Assembly: GCF_012689525.1 (NCBI RefSeq)
Contig: NZ_CP051515.1
Span: 930,001-994,000 of the forward strand
DNA length: 64,000 bases
Reading direction: 5' to 3'
Source of the DNA: Paraburkholderia aromaticivorans
GTDB lineage: Bacteria; Pseudomonadota; Gammaproteobacteria; Burkholderiales; Burkholderiaceae
The translations under genes and the position numbers were made by a program. Position 1 is the first letter of the stretch. Each line of letters begins with the position of its first letter. The notes beneath the pieces were generated by a model. That model was not told where the DNA came from. It was given only the letters and a program-made list of their open reading frames with translations, and did not search any database. Shown here in pieces: positions 8,888 to 17,741 of this stretch.

Positions 8888-9250
8888 TTACAGCGGCTGC
8901 GAATACTTTGGTGCCGCGCGCCGCATCCTTTTCTTCTTCACGGCTGCGGATGCGGAGATGAGAAGGGTTTTAGGCGGCGTCGCTCCGAACAGTGCGTAAT
9001 GTCGGACCGCAGTTGCGCCCTCACTGTTTGCGCGGGCATCAAGTTTTTCCGCCAATGCCAGCAGAAAACCTTTTAGATGGATGTTTCCATATCGCGTCAG
9101 AAAATTCTCGCTCAGCTCTTCGACACATGCTTGCCGCGACGCTGGATACAACATGCTGATAACGTGCGAGGTTCCGACGGACAGCTCCAATAGATACGCA
9201 GTTTCAATTTGAGCCGGTGTGAAGCTTTTCCTTTTTACCTGGTTGCCCAC
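8888..9250 (-). CDS. Hypothetical protein (about 120 aa)
   Basis: No family is recognised. From a GTG at 9250 the frame reads VGNQVKRKSFTPAQIETAYL, then a mixed helical segment (ACVEELSENFLTRYGNIHLKG, LLALAEKLDARANSEG), and ends in a basic tail (KKKRMRRAAPKYSQPL). The amino-acid mix is protein-like. An overlapping frame from ATG 9314 (MKGPGTPKHVQLVTRYVDGE) stops 26 codons later, just past this start, so a frameshifted longer original is possible. The gene lies downstream of the alpha/beta hydrolase on the same strand. Confidence 0.45.
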   Translation of the reverse strand: MGNQVKRKSFTPAQIETAYLLELSVGTSHVISMLYPASRQACVEELSENFLTRYGNIHLKGFLLALAEKLDARANSEGATAVRHYALFGATPPKTLLISASAAVKKKRMRRAAPKYSQPL

Positions 9251-9315
9251 GTCTTTTCTCCGTCGACGTATCTCGTGACCAGCTGAACATGTTTCGGAGT
9301 GCCGGGCCCTTTCAT

Positions 9316-10071
9316 CTAGAAAAGCTTGGTGACGCAGGTACCTAGCAACGTGCGAAATGTGCCATGCCGGTGCTCGGCAAGAAGGCGAGCCACGACTCGT
9401 AGCACGTCCGGATTGTGAACCATGCCCCAATGACTCACGTTCTCCACTTCGATGTTCCGATGGTACTCGGACTCGGTCCCGACGCATCCTTCCCACCCCA
9501 CGATACCATCCGATGGCGAATATACCGATGTGCAAGGGACCACAGGGCCTATACTCAGCCGCCGGAGCAACGCCTCATCCATCGGCGATACTCCGCCGTT
9601 AAGGAGCGTGAAAAGCCATCCGGCATGGGTTGAGTTTGGCTGGTCTGCAAACGGAGTCCCGAGGGTAATGGCCTGCCGTACCAATCGCGGATGTTTTTTC
9701 GCGAGTTCGCGAGCGTACACTCCGCCAAGGCTCCAGCCGATTAACGAAACGGTGCGACTATTCCGGTCATATATCTGCCTCAGTTGCCCGCTTAGTAAGT
9801 CGAGAAAGCTGTCGAAATCGGTCTCGGGCCATTGGTTGACGCCCTGTTCCCAATCGTGGACTTCGTAGTTCAACTCTCGCAACCTCTCACGCATGCCTTC
9901 GGTCGCGTATCCGCTGACACCCAGACCTGGGAAAATGAGAACAGGGTGACCATCACCTGGCGGCAACGGCTCCGATAAGGGAGCAAGGCTTGCAAAGTAA
10001 TCCGATATGGCGCGAAGGGGTTCCAGCGCGAGAAGTATTGCCGGGGGTGGCGTTAACGCAAGGTTTTCCAT
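9316..10071 (-). CDS. Alpha/beta hydrolase fold protein
   Basis: A 251-residue protein with the hydrolase core: oxyanion region PVLIFPGLGVSG, the nucleophile elbow LIGWSLGGVYARELA (Ser in GWSLGG), an acid candidate in SPSDGIVGWEG, and a late His in NVSHWGMVHNPDVLRVVA. The fold is that of esterases/lipases. The weakly lipase-like opening and the HW motif near the C-terminus resemble short-chain acyl hydrolases, but the substrate cannot be told. There is no signal peptide, so it is probably cytoplasmic. The phasin gene follows on the same strand, further upstream, but separated by almost 300 bases. Confidence 0.82.
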   Translation of the reverse strand: MENLALTPPPAILLALEPLRAISDYFASLAPLSEPLPPGDGHPVLIFPGLGVSGYATEGMRERLRELNYEVHDWEQGVNQWPETDFDSFLDLLSGQLRQIYDRNSRTVSLIGWSLGGVYARELAKKHPRLVRQAITLGTPFADQPNSTHAGWLFTLLNGGVSPMDEALLRRLSIGPVVPCTSVYSPSDGIVGWEGCVGTESEYHRNIEVENVSHWGMVHNPDVLRVVARLLAEHRHGTFRTLLGTCVTKLF

Positions 10072-10347
10072 CGAATCTCCCGAGGCACCGATATAGGGTC
10101 GACTGCGCGGCGACCAAAATTGTCACAACGCATAGGTCCGTGCGTGCGCGTTGCGGACTGCAAAAAAGCACCAGAGGGACGTAGCCAACGTGGCCCGACC
10201 AAACTTCATGGGGTGAGCAGCGGTGAGGCTGTGCGGCACAGAACCCGGGCGCTCAATAGATCGCTCCGCGCCACTGTGCGAATCATGCCCACCACGCGGG
10301 CTCGCGGCCCACGTGCAACAGCACGAAACCGGTACCCCGATCTGCAT

Positions 10348-10749
10348 TTATTCTGCTTCGACAATGTTGGTACCGAGCGAAGCGTTCTTCGTGAGGTTCT
10401 CGACGAATCCCTGTGCGTCACGCTGAAATTGCTGGTACTGGGACGGCGCGGTTGCGGATAGTGCAATCTGAACGCCTGACATGATTTCGTAGACGTGGCG
10501 GCTGTATGCCGCGATTTTTTCCGCCGTGGGCTTCGCGAGGCTTGTCGATAACGCAAACAGTTCTTCAGGCTTCGAGGACAACGCCTTAGCCATCAGCGCC
10601 TGGTTTTCAGCGAGCGTCGCCTTGACCACCTGAAGATTCAACGCGGTCAGCTTTTCGATGCCATCGAACGCGCTGCTCGAGAGCGCGAATAGCTGCGTGA
10701 TACCGGCGGTTTGTGTGTCTGCCAAACGTTGGGGGATAAGCGTGTTCAT
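10348..10749 (-). CDS. Phasin family protein (PHA granule-associated)
   Basis: A 133-residue helical protein matching the PhaP/phasin domain: ADTQTAGITQLFALSSSAFDG, EKLTALNLQVVKATLAENQA, SAYSRHVYEIMS-like and a hydrophilic C-terminus. Phasins coat polyhydroxyalkanoate granules and limit their size. The start at 10749 (MNTLIPQRLADTQ) was chosen because TGGAG lies 7 bases upstream. The open frame continues further up but without phasin similarity. This gene supports a PHA-storing beta-proteobacterial host. Confidence 0.88.
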   Translation of the reverse strand: MNTLIPQRLADTQTAGITQLFALSSSAFDGIEKLTALNLQVVKATLAENQALMAKALSSKPEELFALSTSLAKPTAEKIAAYSRHVYEIMSGVQIALSATAPSQYQQFQRDAQGFVENLTKNASLGTNIVEAE

Positions 10750-11015
10750 GGATGCTCCAGATAGGGAAGACGACGAGTGCATGAAACTGATGAATTCACG
10801 GTCACGCACAGCTGGCAAAGGCTAATTGCTGCGATGCAACAAAATTCATTGTAGGCGGATAATTTTTGAAGTCAATCGTGCCCTTGTAGTTAATCACTTC
10901 GGCGCTGACAAATAGTCCGGACCTTATCGGTCAAAATATTTTCAGTAGAACGAATCAGAGGTAAAATATGGCAGATAGGCTATTGGACGGAGCCGCTCCT
11001 ACGTCGCCAACTATT

Positions 11016-11506
11016 TCACTTCACAGCTTCTCCCACTCCGAGGTCGGAGCCGGTCGTCGGAGCGGAGGATGTGTCAGACGCCGTACGCGAGGCCATGGCA
11101 CGAAGAACATCGGCGTCGTCGGCGGACACGTTAATGGTCGTCGAGCCATCGCCACCATCCACTGCCGGTTTCGGCGCATCGACAGATCCCACTCGGGCCC
11201 ATCTTTCCACGGATCTCGCGGAGAGCCGTCGCTCGCGGACATTTTGTAAAAGACACTTGTAAATTCCGGGACGCCAGGAAGCTTTCCTTGAGGAAAGTTC
11301 GGCTGGATAGAGTGAAGCGCTTTTTCGAACGACTTCTGACGAGCGATTTCACGCGTCATCAGGAAGCACAATGTTTCCTTAATGTCCGGGTCATCGGTTA
11401 CGTTGATCAGTCGTTCGTAGACTATCTTTGCCCGTGCTTCCGCCGCGATGTTGGAGCGAAGGTCTGCGGTAGGCTCACCGATGGTGTCGACATAAGCCGC
11501 TGACTA
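11016..11506 (-). pseudogene. Manganese catalase C-terminal fragment, frameshifted
   Basis: The minus strand from 11505 reads AAYVDTIGEPTADLRSNIAA, then EARAKIVYERLINVTDD, CFLMTREIARQKSFEKAL and NFPQGKLPGVPEFTSVFYKMS. These are the hallmark second half of Mn-catalases (four-helix bundle with metal-ligand Glu/His, followed by the C-terminal tail). Two things show decay. An in-frame TAG precedes the fragment, so the N-terminal half is missing. The tail (VDGGDGSTTINVSADDADV, VLRAMASRTASD) continues in another frame from about 11200, implying a frameshift. It directly abuts the integrase remnant. Confidence 0.8.
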
Positions 11507-12787
11507 TGGAACACCGGAATGGTAACCGTCTCGTATCGCCACGTATTGGTTTCACCGGAGTCGAGAAACCGAACTTGAAATAATCTGAGTGGGATTTCAA
11601 GTTTGCAGTAAGGTGCCGTGGCCCTTACAGGCGACCACAGTTCCGTGACGGTCGAGTTTTTGGTGCAGGACTCGGTTTTCCTCGCAGGACGGGTGCGCCA
11701 GACACAGTCGGGGTCATCGCGGTTGCGGAAACAGTTTCCTTGAGCCAGCATCGAGCGTAGTTCCTGCATGAAGCGGTAAGGTAGTGTTTCCTTGGGCGGC
11801 GCCAAGAGATCGAGCGACTCTCTGCTGTTGGCCGGAATATGCGGAACGGGGTTCTCGAACTCAACGGCGGTCGCGCCATCAGGACTGTCGTGGATGGTGA
11901 GTTTCTTATCGATAATCCAGTCGAGGAAATCGTGCACGTGGTTATTAATGTTGAGCTGATGTTCAACGGTTCCATAACCGACAGGCTGTTTGTCTTGCGT
12001 ACGGGCTGATTCTTCAGTAGTTCCATGAATGAGCCTTTCGGCACGTCTTTACGCAGGAAGACCGCCGGATCGAATTCGGGACCCTGTCGTGGAAGGTAGC
12101 GCATCAGAAAATGATCCAGGGCAACGTGGCTAGCTGCCTTACCGTTTGTCTTCGAAGCGAGCGATCGCAGGCGAGGTTGGCCCATTTTTTCCATACGGGC
12201 GTCACAAGCCACTATGTAGCGGAACGGCGTGTCCAACGATTTGAAGAGGATCGTTTTGCAAATGCGCTGTACCGGATTCGAAAAATCGCTTCGCCGCACA
12301 CGATGTCCGTCGTCGGTTGTTTCTGATACGTGTTCCCGCAGGATCCATTGGAAGAAATCGTGCCGGCTGTCATTGAGCGCCTTTCCTCCACTGAGCTTCT
12401 CCGGGCCCAGGGTCTTAGCGATGGGGGGCGTGCAAGTGCGTTCAGGAAAAAATCTTCCGGCCTTTTATCGAACTGAATCCTGACGATGTAATCGGCAAAG
12501 AAACGCGTCAGGGCACGCCAGGCTGTGCGCCCTTTGCCTTCCTTGCTGTGCCACTCTGCCGCTAGATGTTGCCATGCACGAAACGCTGGATCAATCGCGA
12601 GGAGGTCCGCATAGCTCGGATCATATTTTCGCTTTTTTCGGTTGTTCAATGCGGTTTCCGCGCGGAATTGCCGATGGGCGATCCGGATCATTGGATTCGT
12701 TAGCTTGACTACGGGATCCGAGCCTTCCTCAATGCCGCACGTTGAATTCGTATTTTCAAGAACCCATTCAAAAAATCGAAAAGCAGG
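11507..12787 (-). pseudogene. Large integrase/recombinase-like remnant with two frameshifts
   Basis: Three consecutive frames join into one protein. Frame 1 has RFFEWVLENTNSTCGIEEGS to IQFDKRPEDFFLNALA. After a run of six G at 12422-12427 it continues as IAKTLGPEKLSGGKALNDSR and FRYIVACDARMEKMGQPRLR. After a second shift near 12000 it continues as VHDFLDWIIDKKLTIHDSPDG, PYRFMQELRSMLAQGNCFRN, DDPDCVWRTR, ELWSPVRATAPYCKLEIPLR and FQVRFLDSGETNTWRYE. From memory the late motifs resemble very large tyrosine-recombinase-like integrases of gamma-mobile-trio type elements (GmtZ/VPA1269-like). That family assignment is tentative. The piece is inserted between the yeeE-like and catalase fragments. Confidence 0.55.
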
Positions 12788-13042
12788 CATCTGGGCGCGC
12801 AGGCCGGCGCCGCGGCCGTCGGCGATAAAACCCCGCCACGCCGACGTGAAGCCGAATGCCGCGTGATACAGCGACATGCCGAGCAGGGCGCCGACAAGAT
12901 AGAGCGCCGCCTGGCGGCCGCCGACGGTTCGCGCCAGATAAACGTCGCCGAGCGCGATCAGTACGAGCGCGGCGCCGAGCGGTTTCGGATTGATATCGAA
13001 ACGGCGTGGCACGCGCGGAAGCGAAGTGGAGAGGTCGGACAT
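12788..13042 (-). pseudogene. YeeE/YedE-type membrane protein, N-terminal fragment
   Basis: From ATG 13042 the first 85 residues read as a Burkholderia-type YeeE/YedE (sulfur-transport domain) protein: FDINPKPLGAALVLIALGDV, RQAALYLVGALLGMSLYHAAF, GFTSAWRGFIADGRGAGLRAQ. At residue about 85 the frame passes without a break into the unrelated integrase-like sequence, so most membrane spans and the functional Cys residues of the family are lost. The protein as read would be a chimera, and I treat it as a broken gene. Confidence 0.7.
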
Positions 13043-13223
13043 GTGTGAGTTGACTGACAAACGCCGGATCGAGAGCAGCCCGACGGCGGCTGGAAAGCCG
13101 TTTTCAGGGCGGGTGTGGCGAAAAGGCAGTCAAAAAAATAGTACGGATCGCGTGCTGTGGCTGGGCGATTGAATGAGCGTGACGGGGCGCGACGTCCGCC
13201 GCGCCAGTATCAGCCAGTATCAA

Positions 13224-13760
13224 TTAGATAAACAGCGCCATCAGATCCGCATCATGAAACACGCCGCCGACATTCAGCGCGCCGATCTCGCAGCCATATT
13301 TGCGAAACCCAAGCGACTCATACAGTTTTCTCGCAGCTTCGTTACGGCTGCCGACCAGCAACTGGATTTGCCGTAGGCCTTCCACGCGTGAGGCCCGCGC
13401 CAGCAATTCGTTGAGCAACGCGCGTCCAACGCCACGGCCCGCGGCTTCCGGCGCGACATACATGCCGATCACGGCAGCTTTATGCCGCTGCTTGTCGCTC
13501 GGATTGCGGATCAGGCCGACCACGCCGATCAACGGCGTTCCGGCCGATGCGTAAGCGCCGAGCAAAAAATCGCCTTCAGCCGCACGCGAGCCCTTCAGCA
13601 TCGCATCGTGTTGTGACGCACCTTTGGCGAGCGCTTCCTCGTAGCTCTGGCCGAACGAATCCGGATGCGCCCTCAGTCCGCGCAGGCGAAGCTGGAAGTA
13701 ATCGTCGCGGTCGTCGGGACCGAGTTGGCGTACGAGTACGGCGTTGTCGTTCAAGTGCAT
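13224..13760 (-). CDS. GNAT family N-acetyltransferase
   Basis: A 178-residue GNAT domain. Motif A is IGMYVAPEAAGRGVGRALLN, with the acetyl-CoA-binding pattern R-x-x-G-x-G/A (AAGRGVGRALL). It is followed by QIQLLVGSRNEAARKLYESLGF, the motif-B segment with the usual N-x-x-A-x-x-L-Y-x-x-x-G-F. GNAT enzymes transfer acetyl from acetyl-CoA to an amine; the acceptor is unknown. It is a single gene, transcribed toward the broken-gene scar and away from the XRE regulator. Confidence 0.88.
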   Translation of the reverse strand: MHLNDNAVLVRQLGPDDRDDYFQLRLRGLRAHPDSFGQSYEEALAKGASQHDAMLKGSRAAEGDFLLGAYASAGTPLIGVVGLIRNPSDKQRHKAAVIGMYVAPEAAGRGVGRALLNELLARASRVEGLRQIQLLVGSRNEAARKLYESLGFRKYGCEIGALNVGGVFHDADLMALFI

Positions 13761-13833
13761 CTCTCCGCGTCAATCTGGCGAGTGAAAGGACATGGGCTTA
13801 ACGCAGCAGTGTGCCTCGTCTTCTACCATCAGG

Positions 13834-14700
13834 CTACGGTTGGCGTGCCGCTTCGGCGCGCTGGCTCTCGCCGAATTCGCGCAGTGCCGCCGCAGTTTGC
13901 TGATCGGCCGGAAAGAACGCTTCGATGGCGAGTTCCGAGAGCGTCACGTCGACCGGTGTACCGAATACCGTGGTCGTGCTGAAAAACGATAGCACGCCGA
14001 TCGGCGTGCGCAGCCGCAACGGCACCGCGATCTGATTGGCGGCGGCGTTGTCGTGCCCGGCCGCTTCCGCGTCCGGCGGCGCGGGATAGGCGGCCAGTTC
14101 GTCGCGCAACGCGCTCAGCGTGCTGTCGCCGCTCACGTCGATTTGCCGCTGCAGCCGAGCCAGAATGTGCTCGCGCCAGGCATGCCAATTGACGATCGAC
14201 GCCGCGATGCCCTCCGGATGCAAGCTCAGGCGCAGTGCATTGACCGGCGGCTTCAGCAGTTCCGGACTGGCGCCGGTCAGCAGAGGCGCGAGCGCATTGT
14301 TCGCGGCAATGATGGTCCAGTGCCGGTCGATGGCGAGCGCCGGGTAGGGCTCGTGTCCCTTCAGCACCAGTTCGACGGCCTCGCGCGCCGCGGCCAATTG
14401 CGGATCCGATAGCGGACGCTCGCGGAACAACGGCGCATAACCAGCCGCGACCAGCAGTGCATTGCGCGCGCGCAGCGGCACGTCGAGCCGTTCGGCAAGA
14501 TGCATGACCATTTCCCGGCTCGGCACCGCGCGACCTGATTCGACGAAGCTCAAATGCCGGGTCGAAATATCGGCTTCAGCCGCAAGCAGCAACTGGCTCA
14601 TTCTTCGCCGCTGGCGCCATTCACGCAGCAGATCGCCGACCGTGCGGCTGGCCGCCGACGCATGCGACGGGATGGTTTGCGCAAGAGAGAGTGTGTTCAT
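13834..14700 (-). CDS. XRE-family regulator with C-terminal MmyB-like ligand-binding domain
   Basis: A 288-residue protein. The N-terminal HTH_3 domain spans about residues 20-85 (VGDLLREWRQRRRMSQLLLA, STRHLSFVESGRAVPSREMV). The MmyB-like domain follows (ALAIDRHWTIIAANNALAPLL, VNALRLSLHPEGIAASIVNW, PLRLRTPIGVLSFFSTTTVFG). Proteins of this type are common in Burkholderiales and actinobacteria and often regulate a neighbouring gene. The start at 14700 (MNTLSLAQTIPS) is preferred over the slightly longer frame. Its target is not evident; the GNAT gene 73 bases downstream may be co-transcribed. Confidence 0.87.
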   Translation of the reverse strand: MNTLSLAQTIPSHASAASRTVGDLLREWRQRRRMSQLLLAAEADISTRHLSFVESGRAVPSREMVMHLAERLDVPLRARNALLVAAGYAPLFRERPLSDPQLAAAREAVELVLKGHEPYPALAIDRHWTIIAANNALAPLLTGASPELLKPPVNALRLSLHPEGIAASIVNWHAWREHILARLQRQIDVSGDSTLSALRDELAAYPAPPDAEAAGHDNAAANQIAVPLRLRTPIGVLSFFSTTTVFGTPVDVTLSELAIEAFFPADQQTAAALREFGESQRAEAARQP

Positions 14701-14866
14701 GCCACCGATGATAGCCAAACCGCGCTAGCCATCCATTACCTGGGAGGTAATGGAATACCCCCAAATACACCCGGCCAGGCCTACGAAACCCCGGAAACAT
14801 TCCTGACAGCCCAGCCCATCCAACGTGCTGACCACCCTACGAAGCCGGCAGAACGGGAAACGCGAC

Positions 14867-15169
14867 TCAGGCCGCCGCCGCGCCTTCCGGCACTGCGTTG
14901 AGTTTCACGCCGAGCGCGCGCAGCAGCTTGAACACCGTGTCCATACGCGGTTTGGAACCGGGCGCGAGCGTTTTGTAGAGGCTTTCGCGCCCGAGGCCTG
15001 CGTCTGCCGCAACCTTGGCGATACCGCGCGCTTTGGCGATGTCGGCGATAGCGGCGAGCAGAACGTCGGCGTCGCCGTCTTCAAGCGCTGCGTTGAGATA
15101 CTCAGCGATCACTTCCTCGCTGTCGAGGTAGTCCGACGCGTCGAACCGTGCGATTTTGATCTTGGTCAT
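14867..15169 (-). CDS. Antitoxin of a HigBA-like module (addiction module antidote protein)
   Basis: A 100-residue protein typical of the antidote family paired with small RelE-type toxins. The N-terminus is TKIKIARFDASDYLDSEEVI and the C-terminal Cro/C1-type HTH is GIAKVAADAGLGRESLYKTL followed by RMDTVFKLLRALG. It binds the toxin and represses the operon promoter. The start ATG at 15169 overlaps the toxin stop codon (TGACCATG-type junction, 4 shared bases), so the two are translated as a coupled pair with toxin first. Confidence 0.87.
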   Translation of the reverse strand: MTKIKIARFDASDYLDSEEVIAEYLNAALEDGDADVLLAAIADIAKARGIAKVAADAGLGRESLYKTLAPGSKPRMDTVFKLLRALGVKLNAVPEGAAAA

Positions 15170-15471
15170 GACAGTTCCTTTCTGATTGCTGCCCACATTG
15201 TTTTGGCATGCTTGATATCCGCCGGCTGGGTAGACTTGTCGCCGCCGCAGAGCAGCAGATACATCATGCGCCCTTCACGCGCAAGGTAGACCCGATAGCC
15301 CGGGCCACAGTCGATGCGCATCTCGGACACACCGTCTTCCAGCAACTTCATGTCGCCGAAATGCCCGCGTTCCGCGCGCCTTATCCGCACGAGTATTTTC
15401 GTCTTTGCTCGTAAATCCGCGAGCCGCGCAAGCCAGGTGTCGAATTCCTCGGTGCGGTTGACCGTGTACAC
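15166..15471 (-). CDS. RelE/ParE-superfamily toxin (HigB-like)
   Basis: A 101-residue toxin of the family that precedes the antidote gene: TEEFDTWLARLADLRAKTKI, RIRRAERGHFGDMKLLEDGV, SEMRIDCGPGYRVYLAREG, LLLCGGDKSTQPADIKHA. RelE-type toxins cleave mRNA at the ribosome. A GTG start at 15471 was chosen for two reasons. It gives the normal family length. A strong sigma-70 promoter lies at 15496-15524, just upstream, so the longer frame starting at 15537 would not be on the transcript. Confidence 0.85.
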   Translation of the reverse strand: MYTVNRTEEFDTWLARLADLRAKTKILVRIRRAERGHFGDMKLLEDGVSEMRIDCGPGYRVYLAREGRMMYLLLCGGDKSTQPADIKHAKTMWAAIRKELS

Positions 15472-15495
15472 AGGTGGTGAACCGATCTGCTGAGA

Positions 15496-15524
15496 ATTGT
15501 ATCCTTGCGGATACGGTTGTGCAA
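15496..15524 (-). promoter_or_regulatory. Sigma-70 promoter with palindromic operator in the spacer (toxin-antitoxin operon)
   Basis: On the minus strand there is TTGCAC (15519-15524), a 17-base spacer and TACAAT (15496-15501), a near-consensus promoter. The spacer and first -10 bases hold a perfect palindrome GTATCC-GCAA-GGATAC (15499-15514). The antitoxin would most likely bind there and autorepress. The transcript would begin about 25 bases before the GTG of the toxin. Confidence 0.75.
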
Positions 15525-15815
15525 GTGTGAAAGCCATATTGAAAAAGCGCCCCGTGTCCGTGTCGGTTGAGTGCGTCACATGCCGCACGCCAGCGCCGCG
15601 CGGCCCCCATTCGCCACACGAGGTTAGCGGCTGCCGCCGCGGCTGACGACTCAGCCGGATGGCCAATCCGATGGACAACACGACGCGCGCGAGGATGCTT
15701 ACCTCCCACGTAATCGACGCGCCGCGCCCAAGCCGTCAATCTTCATTCCGAGCCCGCCGCCTACATCGAGTCTGCCGAGCGTAGTGCTCAGTCCTGCCAA
15801 TCAAGGAGTCTGGAG

Positions 15816-16184
15816 ATGAACGCGCATACCGATCTGATCGACCGTTATTTCGACGCATGGAACGAAACCGATGGCACGCGCCGTCGCGAGTTGATCGCCG
15901 CGACATGGAGCGCCGACGCGGACTATCGCGACCCGCTGCTGGCGGGCGCGGGCCACGACGGCATCGACGCGATGATCCGCGCGGTGCACGAGCGCTTCCC
16001 GCATCACACGTTTCGCCGTACGGGCCAGGTCGATGGCTTTGCCGACCGGCTGCGTTTCTCGTGGGAGCTGACCACGCCCGCGGGCGACGCGATCGTGAAG
16101 GGATCCGACTTCGGCGTGGTCAATCCGCATGGACGCTTGCAGGCCGTCACCGGCTTCCTCGACCAGGTGCCTGACGGCGTCTGA
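15816..16184 (+). CDS. SnoaL-like / NTF2-fold protein
   Basis: A 122-residue NTF2-like protein. It starts LIDRYFDAWNETDGTRRREL, has the core WSADADYRDPLLAGAGHDGI, and ends in RLRFSWELTTPAGDAIVKGS and LQAVTGFLDQVP. These small alpha+beta barrels serve as isomerases, cyclases, hydrolases or just ligand-binding proteins, and nothing here fixes the role. A good GGAG site is 6-9 bases before the ATG. It is followed closely by a small membrane protein on the same strand, probably co-transcribed. Confidence 0.85.
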   Translation: MNAHTDLIDRYFDAWNETDGTRRRELIAATWSADADYRDPLLAGAGHDGIDAMIRAVHERFPHHTFRRTGQVDGFADRLRFSWELTTPAGDAIVKGSDFGVVNPHGRLQAVTGFLDQVPDGV

Positions 16185-16209
16185 CCACCACTTTTTTACG
16201 GAGACGATC

Positions 16210-16635
16210 ATGCACGAGCCCGCTGCCGCCACGGCTTCCCAATCGGCCCTCACGTTGGCGCGCCTGTGGGGCGCACTCGACTCGCTGTCCAGCGTGATCG
16301 CCGGCTTCGCGCTGCTCGCCGGAGCGCGCGCGTTCATGTTCATCGCGCTGCTGGGCTGGCGCGAGCCGGTGTTGGGCGGCGCGGGTCTCGTGCTGCTGGC
16401 GGTGGTCGGCTGGCTGCGCTGGCAGTGCGGCGGCGCCGCGACTCTGCCGGCCATGCAGCGCGTTCGGCCGACGACTCGCTCGAGCAACGCGACGTGCAGC
16501 CGCCTCGCGCTACCCTCGACGAATGCCCGCAACGTTGCTTGCTACAATCGTCCGCTGGAATGCGATTCGTCGCGCGGACACGCCTTCATCGATCCGGGCG
16601 CCTGCTGCTTCAGCCCGACTCGAACGCGGGCGTGA
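16210..16635 (+). CDS. Hypothetical small membrane protein
   Basis: From ATG 16210 (GGAG upstream) the first 75 residues contain two likely membrane spans (SVIAGFALLAGARAFMFIAL and VLGGAGLVLLAVVGWL). The last 60 residues are Arg/Ser/Thr/Cys-rich and do not look conserved. The native gene may end earlier, with the present 3' part altered by a frameshift. No family is assigned. It lies 25 bases after the SnoaL-like gene. Confidence 0.5.
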   Translation: MHEPAAATASQSALTLARLWGALDSLSSVIAGFALLAGARAFMFIALLGWREPVLGGAGLVLLAVVGWLRWQCGGAATLPAMQRVRPTTRSSNATCSRLALPSTNARNVACYNRPLECDSSRGHAFIDPGACCFSPTRTRA

Positions 16636-16713
16636 TCCGCTCGCTTCGCGCGACCCGATAACCCACGTCCAAACCTCGGCGGTCAGCCGCCAACCGGACC
16701 ACAAGGAGACACC

Positions 16714-17178
16714 GTGCTGAAGAATCTGGACCCGCTGCTGAACGCCGACATACTGCATGCGCTGCGCGCGATGGGCCATGGCGACGAACTCGTCATTTGC
16801 GACGCCAATTTTCCCGGCGACTCGGTGGCGCGCGACAGCGTGCTGGGCAAACTGCTCCGCCTCGATGGCGTGAGCGCGCCGCGCGCGATTCGCGCGGTGC
16901 TGTCGGTGATGCCGCTGGACACGTTCATCGAGCATCCCGCGTCGCGCATGGAAGTGGTGGGCGAGCCGCATACGATTCCGGCCGTGCAGCGCGAGGCGCA
17001 GGTCGAGATCAACGCCGCGGAAGCGCGCGACGTACCGTTCGCGTCGATCGAGCGGTTTGCGTTTTATGAACGGGCGCGCAAAGCGTATTGCGTGATCGCC
17101 ACGGGTGAGGAACGCGGCTATGGTTGCTTCGTCTTCACGAAGGGCGTTCTGCTCGCGCCGGACGCGCCTCAGTCGTAA
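16714..17178 (+). CDS. RbsD/FucU family mutarotase
   Basis: A 154-residue protein of the RbsD/FucU family, which interconverts anomers of fucose, ribose or similar sugars. Visible motifs are LLNADILHALRAMGHGDELV (with the catalytic His region of the family), CDANFPGDS, and in the C-terminal part FYERARKAYCVIATGEERGYG, then FVFTKGV. The start (MLKNLDPLLNADIL) fits the family N-terminus exactly. FucU-like proteins often sit in sugar operons; here the gene stands among unrelated small genes. Confidence 0.9.
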   Translation: MLKNLDPLLNADILHALRAMGHGDELVICDANFPGDSVARDSVLGKLLRLDGVSAPRAIRAVLSVMPLDTFIEHPASRMEVVGEPHTIPAVQREAQVEINAAEARDVPFASIERFAFYERARKAYCVIATGEERGYGCFVFTKGVLLAPDAPQS

Positions 17179-17333
17179 CCTTCGTCAGCTCCATTGCGGC
17201 GCGAAGCCATGAGCACAACGCGGCGGCCGCCGCACGCGAATCTCGCGCACGTGCTAATTTTTCGTCTGAGCGCTGGCGGCGGATCGAGCTGATCCGTCAC
17301 GGCGCATCGCCCTTCATCACGGGGACGAAAACC

Positions 17334-17741
17334 ATGAGCTTCTCGATAGACAGTCTCGATCATCTCGTTCTGAACGTCGCCGACGTGGAAGCCAGCGCGG
17401 CGTGGTACGCACGTATGCTCGGCATGCGGCGCACCGAGTTCGAGTCGCGCACCGGCACGCGGGTGGCGATGTTCTACGGCGATCAGAAGATCAATCTGCG
17501 TCCCGCGACCGCCGACACCGTCGCGTGGTTCACCGGCCGTGAGCCGGTGCCCGGCAGCGCCGATCTCTGCTTCGTCACGACCACGAGCCCGGCCGAGGTC
17601 GAGGCGCATTGGCTTGCCCAAGGCGTCGAAATCGAGGCCGGTCCGGTGCAGCGTGACGGCGCGCGCGGCAAGATGACCTCGGTGTATTGCCGCGATCCGG
17701 ACGGCAATCTGATCGAAGTCGCGACGTATCCTCAAGCATAA
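17334..17741 (+). CDS. VOC-family protein (glyoxalase/bleomycin-resistance fold)
   Basis: A 135-residue single VOC domain. It starts IDSLDHLVLNVADVEASAAW (first metal-ligand His in LDHLVL) and contains YARMLGMRRTEFESRTGTRV and YCRDPDGNLIEVATYPQA, whose final ILE-type Glu is the second ligand. The fold covers dioxygenases, glyoxalases and fosfomycin-type resistance proteins. The ATG at 17334 is preceded by GGGGA; the open frame upstream reads through the neighbour's antisense and is not used. Confidence 0.88.
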   Translation: MSFSIDSLDHLVLNVADVEASAAWYARMLGMRRTEFESRTGTRVAMFYGDQKINLRPATADTVAWFTGREPVPGSADLCFVTTTSPAEVEAHWLAQGVEIEAGPVQRDGARGKMTSVYCRDPDGNLIEVATYPQA

